A stretch of DNA of 64,000 nucleotides, taken from positions 372,001-436,000 of the forward strand of contig NZ_CP035280.1 in assembly GCF_004103695.1 (NCBI RefSeq), read 5' to 3'. Below, piece by piece: positions 56,100 to 64,000 of the stretch; within the stretch, counting starts at the first letter, position 1; every line of letters begins with the position of its first letter. Position numbers and translations under genes: made by a program. Source of the stretch: Clostridium sp. JN-9 (GTDB lineage: Bacteria; Bacillota; Clostridia; Clostridiales; Clostridiaceae). The notes under the pieces are model-generated. The model made no database searches. It was not told the DNA's origin and saw nothing but the letters and a program-made list of their open reading frames with translations.

Positions 56100-56140
56100 A
56101 ATAAGTTTATAGCAGTCATTTAACTGACTATAAACTTATT
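56100..56140 (+). promoter_or_regulatory. Large hairpin before the cas4 ribosome binding site
   Basis: A 13-bp perfect stem (AATAAGTTTATAG 56100-56112, CTATAAACTTATT 56128-56140) is capped by an inner CAGT/ACTG stem. The cas4 site GAGGAGG begins five bases later. No T run follows. It may be a leader structure of cas4-cas1-cas2, a remnant of the pre-insertion cas3-cas4 spacer, or an IS target. The rest of 55991-56099 contains GGGG-GAAT-CCCC (56041-56052) and ATAGATA/TATCTAT (56063-56082) hairpins, but no gene. Confidence 0.5.
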
Positions 56141-56159
56141 ATACGAGGAGGAATATTAC

Positions 56160-56651
56160 TTGAAGAAAATAACTGGGAGCATGTTTTATTACTATTTTGT
56201 CTGCCATAGGAAGCTCTGGTGTTTTTATAATGATATAACAATGGAAAATACAAATGAAGATGTAATGCTTGGAAAGCTTATAGATGAAAATAGTTATGAA
56301 AGGGAAAGTAAGCATGTTATGATTGATGAAACTGTAAATATTGATTTTATAAAGGATTGGAAAATGCTTCATGAAGTGAAAAAGAGTAAAAGTATAGAGA
56401 AAGCGGGAATTTGGCAGCTTAAATATTATCTCTATTTTTTAAATGAAAGAGGAATTAAAATAGAAAAAGGTATTCTCGACTACCCTACACTTAGGAAAAG
56501 GGAAGAAGTCAGATTAGAAAAAGGAGATAAAGAAAAAATTCATGATATTCTTATTGAGATTGAAAATATAGCTTTACAGAAGAACATGCCTCCAGTAATT
56601 AATGAAAAAATATGCAGGAAATGTGCATATTTTGAATACTGTTATATTTAG
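56160..56651 (+). CDS. cas4: CRISPR adaptation nuclease Cas4
   Basis: 163 aa, TTG start about eight bases after GAGGAGG. N-terminal Cys in YYFVCHRKLWCF, the exonuclease site (DETVNIDFIKDWKMLHEVKKSK with E-x-K) and C-terminal Cys triplet CRKCAYFEYC together give the 4Fe-4S cluster of Cas4. It trims prespacers and helps select PAM-flanked ends with Cas1-Cas2. It is the first gene after the IS110 element, so its expression depends on a promoter in or near 55990-56150. Confidence 0.92.
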   Translation: MKKITGSMFYYYFVCHRKLWCFYNDITMENTNEDVMLGKLIDENSYERESKHVMIDETVNIDFIKDWKMLHEVKKSKSIEKAGIWQLKYYLYFLNERGIKIEKGILDYPTLRKREEVRLEKGDKEKIHDILIEIENIALQKNMPPVINEKICRKCAYFEYCYI

Positions 56652-56664
56652 GTGGGTGATATAT

Positions 56665-57657
56665 ATGTCTGAAAGTTACTATTTATTCGCAAATGGTGAG
56701 CTTAAAAGAAAAGATAATGTAATAAGATTAAGTACTGCTGATGGTAGGTATAAAGACTTGAAAATAGAAATGACTAGAGATATTTACTTATTTGGTGAAG
56801 TTTCTGTAAATACTAAATGTATAAATTATCTTGGACAAATGAATGTACCTGTTCACTTCTTTAATTATTATGGATTTTATACAGGCAGTTTCTATCCAAA
56901 AGAAACTAATGTTTCAGGCAAACTATTGATTGAGCAGGTAACCAATTATATAGATGAGACAAAGAGAGTTGAAATAGCGCAAAGTTTTGTTGAAGCTGCA
57001 AGTTATAATATTTTAAGAAATCTAAGATATTATAATGAGCGAGGTAAAGATTTAAACAACGAGATTGATGAAATAAAGCGATTAAGGGGATTTATAGATA
57101 GTACAAAGAGTGTTTCTGAACTTTTAGGAGTTGAGGGGAATATTAGAAAGGTTTATTATAGCGGGTGGAATACTATAGTAAATCAAGAGATAAATTTTGA
57201 TAAAAGAACGAAGAGGCCACCAGATAATATGATAAACACACTTATTTCATTTATCAACTCCCTTGTATATGTAAGCTGTTTATCTGAAATTTATACAACT
57301 CAGTTAAATCCTACTATCAGTTATTTACATAGTGCTGGTGAAAGAAGATTTTCGCTATGCCTAGATATATCAGAAATCTTTAAACCTCTCATTGCAGACA
57401 GACTCATATTTTCTTTATTAAATAAAAACATTATAACAGAAGATGATTTTGATAAAGGATCAAACTTTTTATACTTAAAAGAAAAAGGTAGAAAGAGAAT
57501 TTTACAGGAATATGATGAAAAACTTAATCAAACTATTAAGCATAAAACACTTGGAAGAAATGTATCATATAGATATTTAATAAGATTGGAGTGTTATAAA
57601 TTAATTAAGCATTTAATAGGAGAGAAAAAATACGAAGGATTTAGGATGTGGTGGTAA
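56665..57657 (+). CDS. cas1: CRISPR integrase Cas1
   Basis: 330 aa from ATG 56665 (GGTGGGTGAT upstream); a longer frame from 56602 overlaps cas4 without support. The Cas1b fold: an N-terminal beta domain (ESYYLFANGELKRKDN ... INYLGQMNVPVHFFN) and a helical catalytic domain with Glu around 138-155, His in SYLHSAGERRFSLCLDISEIFKP, and Asp in the same stretch. Catalyses spacer integration with Cas2. It overlaps no gene but follows cas4 by 13 bp. Confidence 0.94.
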   Translation: MSESYYLFANGELKRKDNVIRLSTADGRYKDLKIEMTRDIYLFGEVSVNTKCINYLGQMNVPVHFFNYYGFYTGSFYPKETNVSGKLLIEQVTNYIDETKRVEIAQSFVEAASYNILRNLRYYNERGKDLNNEIDEIKRLRGFIDSTKSVSELLGVEGNIRKVYYSGWNTIVNQEINFDKRTKRPPDNMINTLISFINSLVYVSCLSEIYTTQLNPTISYLHSAGERRFSLCLDISEIFKPLIADRLIFSLLNKNIITEDDFDKGSNFLYLKEKGRKRILQEYDEKLNQTIKHKTLGRNVSYRYLIRLECYKLIKHLIGEKKYEGFRMWW

Positions 57658-57661
57658 TTCT

Positions 57662-57940
57662 ATGTATGTTATATTAGTTTACGATATAGTTTTGGATGAA
57701 GGCGGTGCAAGAGTATCAAGGAATATATTTAAAATATGTAAAAAATATTTGACACATGTACAAAAATCAGTATTTGAAGGTGATATAACTTCAGCATTGT
57801 TGCAAAAACTTAAGCTAGAGCTAAATGCTTACATCAGAAAAGATATGGATTCAATAATTATTTTTAAGAGTAGAGATCAAAAATGGTTGAAGAAAGAGTT
57901 TTGGGGTCAAGAAGATGATAAAACATCTAATTTTTTCTAA
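57662..57940 (+). CDS. cas2: CRISPR adaptation protein Cas2
   Basis: 92 aa, starting 4 bases after cas1. The ferredoxin fold begins YVILVYDIVLDEGGARVSRN, with the family Asp at residue 8, and ends with a basic SRDQKWLKKEFWG segment. It bridges two Cas1 dimers in the integration complex. Normal length. Confidence 0.94.
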   Translation: MYVILVYDIVLDEGGARVSRNIFKICKKYLTHVQKSVFEGDITSALLQKLKLELNAYIRKDMDSIIIFKSRDQKWLKKEFWGQEDDKTSNFF

Positions 57941-58128
57941 TGTTTTTAATACAGTCTGTCTACCTCCAGTAATGTAAAATTGCTATAAGGTAGACAGATG
58001 TGAATTTATTGAATTTACAATGGTTTTATGAATTTTTATTTGAAATATTTAATTTTTTAATATAAAATTTAATTACCGACAGAAAGGGTGGGTAGGATGT
58101 AGTGATTTAGGGCCTTCTACAGCCACCT
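57941..58128 (+). promoter_or_regulatory. CRISPR leader
   Basis: 188 bp of AT-rich non-coding DNA between cas2 and the first repeat. It contains a perfect 11-bp inverted repeat (TCTGTCTACCT 57955-57965, AGGTAGACAGA 57988-57998) that may end the cas2 transcript, and a promoter-like TTGAAA (58040-58045), 15 bp, TATAAA (58061-58066), reading into the array. Position beside cas2 and repeat orientation show this is the leader end. Confidence 0.72.
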
Positions 58129-61100
58129 GTTTTTATATAACCATACTGGAATGTAAATATAAGCCAGGAGGTCAGGGTGGAGATATTACTGAGGTTTTTA
58201 TATAACCATACTGGAATGTAAATTGCAATAACTCTTGCCTCAATAGCACTAAAATCGGCGTTTTTATATAACCATACTGGAATGTAAATTTAAGTACAGC
58301 TATGGATATTATTGCTGCAAATATAGTTTTTATATAACCATACTGGAATGTAAATGTCTGAGGATGATGTAAGGACTGAGGATGCAAGAGAGTTTTTATA
58401 TAACCATACTGGAATGTAAATTCAACATCGTAAGTAAATGTCCATACTGTAGTTTTTGTTTTTATATAACCATACTGGAATGTAAATGAATTATACCTCA
58501 AGGTGTAAAAAATACTTTTGGTACGTTTTTATATAACCATACTGGAATGTAAATTCACATGAAGAGCTTGGCCAATACATAAGCCTTGAGTTTTTATATA
58601 ACCATACTGGAATGTAAATGTCCAACCCTGTCCAGCTCAGCCTTAAATTCTTCTGGTTTTTATATAACCATACTGGAATGTAAATGTACAAGCAATGGAA
58701 AATCCGATTATAGCGCATATTGTTTTTATATAACCATACTGGAATGTAAATTTAATTATTACAATTTTTAAAATCATCATATAATCCGTTTTTATATAAC
58801 CATACTGGAATGTAAATCAATTAGTCGCAGCGCTTCCACAAATAGTAAAGGCGTTTTTATATAACCATACTGGAATGTAAATATGGATGGATTTGTGGTT
58901 ACTGTTGCAGGATCAGGTGTTTTTATATAACCATACTGGAATGTAAATTTTAATGCAATAAAGCCATGCTTGTATAAAGCAGGTGGTTTTTATATAACCA
59001 TACTGGAATGTAAATAACACTGAAGGATTTCTTAGAAGCTTTATTAATGGAGTTTTTATATAACCATACTGGAATGTAAATAGATGAAATTGATATGAGT
59101 AATGAAATCCATATAGAGTTTTTATATAACCATACTGGAATGTAAATATACTAATAGCGGATTTTATAGTAAAAAGGTTAGAAGTTTTTATATAACCATA
59201 CTGGAATGTAAATTTCTAAGTTTATAAAGTGAAGTTAAATACATATCTTGGTTTTTATATAACCATACTGGAATGTAAATATTCTATAATTTCATCAACT
59301 GTCATAAAGTACCTCCGTTTTTATATAACCATACTGGAATGTAAATTTAGCAACTGTAACCACTGACGATTTGAGAATGTACGTTTTTATATAACCATAC
59401 TGGAATGTAAATAAAATCAGCATGGATGGATTAGGTAATTATAGTAGGGTTTTTATATAACCATACTGGAATGTAAATTTTCATATATATCTCTGGGATC
59501 AGTCAGATTTTCATTGTTTTTATATAACCATACTGGAATGTAAATGGCTATTTAAATATGCAGCGCTATTATGATGGGGAAGTTTTTATATAACCATACT
59601 GGAATGTAAATTGGTTTATAGGAAAAGATGTTGCAGAAGCACTAGGAGTTTTTATATAACCATACTGGAATGTAAATTTCAAAAGAGTTTGTATTGACTT
59701 AGTTGAGGATTTAGTTTTTATATAACCATACTGGAATGTAAATTCATTAAAAACAATATATAGAATTGCTGATGCTTTGTTTTTATATAACCATACTGGA
59801 ATGTAAATTATTTCCATCTGCTGCAGCTTCAACATCTTTTTTTAGTTTTTATATAACCATACTGGAATGTAAATTACAGCACAGAAAAATTGCAAAAGGA
59901 TTATGGATTCGTTTTTATATAACCATACTGGAATGTAAATGGAAAATACTTTTCTTTAGTTTCAATACCTGGTGCGTTTTTATATAACCATACTGGAATG
60001 TAAATCTCTGAGACTACTATGCTATAATACAAGTATCTCAGTTTTTATATAACCATACTGGAATGTAAATTAAGCAATGCCGAAGAAAAAGCACTTCGTG
60101 GTGTAAGTTTTTATATAACCATACTGGAATGTAAATAGACAAGTCCTGCAGAGCAAAGACAGCAGGATGAAGGTTTTTATATAACCATACTGGAATGTAA
60201 ATGCCTCAGTAACCTTAATCATTGTTTCACCCAGGCAGGTTTTTATATAACCATACTGGAATGTAAATGTTACTATTTGGTTAGTCTCACAATATGGGTA
60301 TCCGTTTTTATATAACCATACTGGAATGTAAATGTTGTAACCACCTATCTTCACCATCCATATATGCTCGTTTTTATATAACCATACTGGAATGTAAATG
60401 CTTAATGGAAAATTATCCACAAAAACAGGACTTGCGTTTTTATATAACCATACTGGAATGTAAATGTATTAGCTGCATTCGTCTAATTACCACTGAAATA
60501 AGTTTTTATATAACCATACTGGAATGTAAATATCTCATTTTGTAAATTACCAGCAACATCACCGCTTGTTTTTATATAACCATACTGGAATGTAAATGTG
60601 CTTGAAGCAATTCTTGTTGTAATTCGTCATAAGGTTTTTATATAACCATACTGGAATGTAAATTTGATAATTCTTTATTCTCAATTTCATCCAATAGTAG
60701 TTTTTATATAACCATACTGGAATGTAAATTAAAATAATCCTTTTTTATCTGTTCCACCAGTTGCGTTTTTATATAACCATACTGGAATGTAAATCACAAG
60801 TTAATAAAGTCATAGACTATAATAAAGAGGTTTTTATATAACCATACTGGAATGTAAATAAAAAATATAATATTCTTTATGGTGGCACCGGAAGGTTTTT
60901 ATATAACCATACTGGAATGTAAATACTTTATAAAATCGTCTTATAAATTGCAAGCTCTCGTTTTTATATAACCATACTGGAATGTAAATTCTGTTGAATA
61001 ATATACTTTATATGTTAGTACATCGTTTTTATATAACCATACTGGAATGTAAATACCTCATACATTTCAAGCATGTGCAAAGTTAAATCAGTTTTTATAT

Positions 61101-61420
61101 AACCATACTGGAATGTAAATTTAGCTCCGTTGGAGAGAATTCACAAGTTTTCCCTTGTTTTTATATAACCATACTGGAATGTAAATAAACAAGTTTTGAT
61201 GATGTATATAATGTTTTAGAAGTTTTTATATAACCATACTGGAATGTAAATATTAGTAACTCTGCTTTTATGACTAAAAGAATGAACAGTTTTTATATAA
61301 CCATACTGGAATGTAAATAATTGATCTAATGTTGTTTTACTCCAATTTTCAATTGTTTTTATATAACCATACTGGAATGTAAATTTAGGAAACGTATCCT
61401 CGCAGGATTTTGCAAACATA

Positions 61421-61583
61421 GTTTTTATATAACCATACTGGAATGTAAATTCCAAAACAACAGGAGTATTGGCTTTTAAGTTTTTAGTTTTTATATAACC
61501 ATACTGGAATGTAAATTTTTTTAAGTTGTGTAGGACTATTAGGATTACTAAGCGTTTTTATATAACCATACTGGAATGTAAAT
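61421..61583 (+). repeat. Duplicated spacer block, first copy (spacers 51-52)
   Basis: Repeat, 36-bp spacer starting TCCAAAACAACAGGAG, repeat, 37-bp spacer starting TTTTTTAAGTTGTG, repeat. Identical to 63591-63753. Confidence 0.95.
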
Positions 61584-63590
61584 TAAAGTTGAAGAGGAGC
61601 GTTTTTTACAACCTCCTGGTTTTTATATAACCATACTGGAATGTAAATGTTATAAACGTTATAGCACTAGCTAATGCTGTTGCAGTTTTTATATAACCAT
61701 ACTGGAATGTAAATGTATCAATATTCATATTGTTTTCATTTCCTACACCGTTTTTATATAACCATACTGGAATGTAAATACAATAGTCACACGTATATCC
61801 CCATCTATTGCATCTGTTTTTATATAACCATACTGGAATGTAAATTATGTTACAACTTCTAAATCTGTAATAACAACTGGAGGTTTTTATATAACCATAC
61901 TGGAATGTAAATTGCAGTTGCACACATAAGTTTTAATTTATTACCATTGTTTTTATATAACCATACTGGAATGTAAATTATTGAGTAAGTTATTATATCC
62001 TTTAATCAAATTTGGTTTTTATATAACCATACTGGAATGTAAATTCAAGAAAACTCCTCCTTTTATATATATCCATGTCGGTTTTTATATAACCATACTG
62101 GAATGTAAATACGGGAACATCACAGAAAGAACAATTATATTTTGTAGTTTTTATATAACCATACTGGAATGTAAATATCTTAGTTCATAATGCTATCAGA
62201 ATAGCTCAATCGTTTTTATATAACCATACTGGAATGTAAATGAAGCAGGGCCACAGAATCCAACTATTGCTCAATAGTTTTTATATAACCATACTGGAAT
62301 GTAAATAAAGATTTATTAAGCAAAGAACCATTGCAATCAATAGTTTTTATATAACCATACTGGAATGTAAATTGTACTATCTACACTCATAGCATTTATT
62401 TACCTCCTGTTTTTATATAACCATACTGGAATGTAAATTTTTATATTTTTCCATTGCTTCAGTATCACCATCAGTTTTTATATAACCATACTGGAATGTA
62501 AATTTACCTTATATGTTATAACGTATTGATACCCCTTAGTTTTTATATAACCATACTGGAATGTAAATTTTGTTAAACTTCTTTGCTATCAACTTCGTTA
62601 AACGTTTTTATATAACCATACTGGAATGTAAATACTTTATTTACATGTTCATGAATTTGATTAACCATGTTTTTATATAACCATACTGGAATGTAAATTG
62701 ATATATCTACCCTTAACATGGTTACATAAACAGTGTTTTTATATAACCATACTGGAATGTAAATTTTGTCTACTCTTCCTTGTTGTCAACTTCGTTAAAG
62801 TTTTTATATAACCATACTGGAATGTAAATGCAATTATTATTGGTCTGCTCAAATAGAAATTCTTTGTTTTTATATAACCATACTGGAATGTAAATCAACA
62901 TGGCTGAATTGGCTAGAGCAAAAGAATCAACGTTTTTATATAACCATACTGGAATGTAAATCCATTACATTTGACACTATGCATAAAAATAAGCACGTTT
63001 TTATATAACCATACTGGAATGTAAATGCTTCTATCCAGTCGGTTACATCTTTGTTATCTCCGTTTTTATATAACCATACTGGAATGTAAATCTGGAAGAA
63101 TGTATTTAGAACTCTTCTAGTATTGTCGTTTTTATATAACCATACTGGAATGTAAATGTATGAGAAAGAACAGCAAATAGTCGAATGGTTGCAGTTTTTA
63201 TATAACCATACTGGAATGTAAATAGTATCACTCATGCCACTTTCTACAAGCTCAGCTACGTTTTTATATAACCATACTGGAATGTAAATTGGAAAGTTTA
63301 ACAGAAATTGAAAGATTGATTATTAGTTTTTATATAACCATACTGGAATGTAAATACTTGAAACTCTTGCTTGTGTTATTTGGAATAGCAAGGTTTTTAT
63401 ATAACCATACTGGAATGTAAATATGACAGAATTTTAGAGATGTGTACGCCAGTTCTTAGTTTTTATATAACCATACTGGAATGTAAATTGAAAATGCAGT
63501 AAAACATGGGTTTTGGGAAGATTGGTTTTTATATAACCATACTGGAATGTAAATGATTTCATAGCACCTATTATGCTTTGGTAAAACTTA

Positions 63591-63753
63591 GTTTTTATAT
63601 AACCATACTGGAATGTAAATTCCAAAACAACAGGAGTATTGGCTTTTAAGTTTTTAGTTTTTATATAACCATACTGGAATGTAAATTTTTTTAAGTTGTG
63701 TAGGACTATTAGGATTACTAAGCGTTTTTATATAACCATACTGGAATGTAAAT
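63591..63753 (+). repeat. Duplicated spacer block, second copy (spacers 84-85)
   Basis: Same two spacers in the same order as 61421-61583, 2,170 bp downstream. Spacers on both sides differ between the copies. Confidence 0.95.
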
Positions 63754-64000
63754 AAAACTAGAAATTTACTATTTTTACATGGGGAATGAGTTTTTATATA
63801 ACCATACTGGAATGTAAATTGGGAAGATGGAGGGAACAAATCTTAGGAGGAGTTGTTTTTATATAACCATACTGGAATGTAAATTAATTATTATAACACA
63901 AATATTTATAAGGAACTAGGTTTTTATATAACCATACTGGAATGTAAATTTACAACATTGACAAGAATTTCTGAGGATAATTTTAGTTTTTATATAACCA

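Larger units (their letters stand above)
58129..64000 (+). CRISPR. CRISPR array, 90 repeats and 89 spacers, continues past the window
   Basis: A 30-bp repeat beginning GTTTTTATATAACCATACTG and ending GAATGTAAAT recurs every 65-67 bp. I counted 89 complete copies from 58129 and a 90th cut off at 64000, with spacers of 35-37 bp. No repeat variant was seen by eye. The 3' end ATGTAAAT corresponds to the 8-nt crRNA tag of type I-B systems, and the repeat is close in form to the C. difficile type I-B repeat as I recall it. Transcription runs away from cas2. Short reading frames across the repeats encode YITILECK- or FTFQYGYIK-like repeats only and are not genes. Confidence 0.98.

Noticed and set aside
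56602-56664. Longer cas1 start inside cas4
   Set aside because: No ribosome binding site; ATG 56665 has GGTGGGTGAT and gives the usual Cas1 N-terminus.
58172-63839. Many short open frames on both strands across the array
   Set aside because: They are translations of the CRISPR repeat (YITILECK or FTFQYGYIK units) joined by spacer sequence; no ribosome binding sites.
58129-64000. Self-targeting spacers against genes of this window
   Set aside because: None noticed by eye, but without an alignment tool this is not a reliable negative and no claim is made.

Overview
The window is low-GC (about 30% by eye), densely coded Firmicute DNA. Strong AGGAGG-type ribosome binding sites, frequent TTG/GTG starts, galactitol-type PTS genes, Bce-type peptide-resistance genes, and a secondary alcohol dehydrogenase closely resembling the Clostridium beijerinckii enzyme all point to Clostridium sensu stricto. 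No rRNA or tRNA gene was recognised.

Layout. 1-9.1 kb: a GNAT acetyltransferase, a complete BceRS-BceAB antimicrobial-peptide sensing and efflux module, an AI-2E-family permease, a Pit phosphate transporter with its DUF47 partner, and a Cof-type HAD phosphatase. 9.1-11.0 kb: an IS1182-like element. 11.0-11.7 kb: a proline-rich repeat protein with CPM motifs. 11.9-18.1 kb: a sigma-54-controlled galactitol-type PTS operon with a class II aldolase; its LevR-type activator gene is split by an in-frame TAG. 18.2-24.5 kb: an orphan AgrC-like kinase, a second two-component system with an NlpC/P60-like protein, and aspartate 4-decarboxylase. 24.6-29.6 kb: a U32 enzyme, a class III aminotransferase, a solute-binding lipoprotein and a PAP2 phosphatase. 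29.6-32.7 kb: a glycosyltransferase gene cut by an IS4-like element with an exact 8-bp target duplication. 32.9-36.1 kb: a sigma-54 activator and its probable target, the secondary alcohol dehydrogenase, behind a -24/-12 promoter. 36.4-47.8 kb: an IS1595-like element, a DbpA-like helicase, a YjeM-like permease, ManA, a split chromate transporter, a thioredoxin-like protein, PrsW, a TtcA-like enzyme, a small zinc ribbon and a CCA-adding enzyme.

47.9-64 kb: a type I-B CRISPR-Cas locus in the order cas6-cas8(Cst1-like)-cas7-cas5-cas3-[IS110]-cas4-cas1-cas2-leader-array. The array has 89 complete 30-bp repeats plus one cut by the window end (89 spacers), with no repeat variant seen by eye. An IS110-family element in opposite orientation separates the interference genes from the adaptation genes and carries a structured non-coding stretch that is a bridge-RNA candidate. 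A two-spacer block occurs twice, 2,170 bp apart.

The observation I would follow first is a CRISPR-repeat-like sequence (47902-47931) in the 5' leader of cas6, just before its ribosome binding site. It keeps the central ATATAACCA-N3-TGGAA core of the repeat. This suggests the cas operon may be regulated through a degenerate repeat, either by Cas6 binding or cleaving its own mRNA or by a CreR-like guide RNA. That is inference and needs experimental testing.
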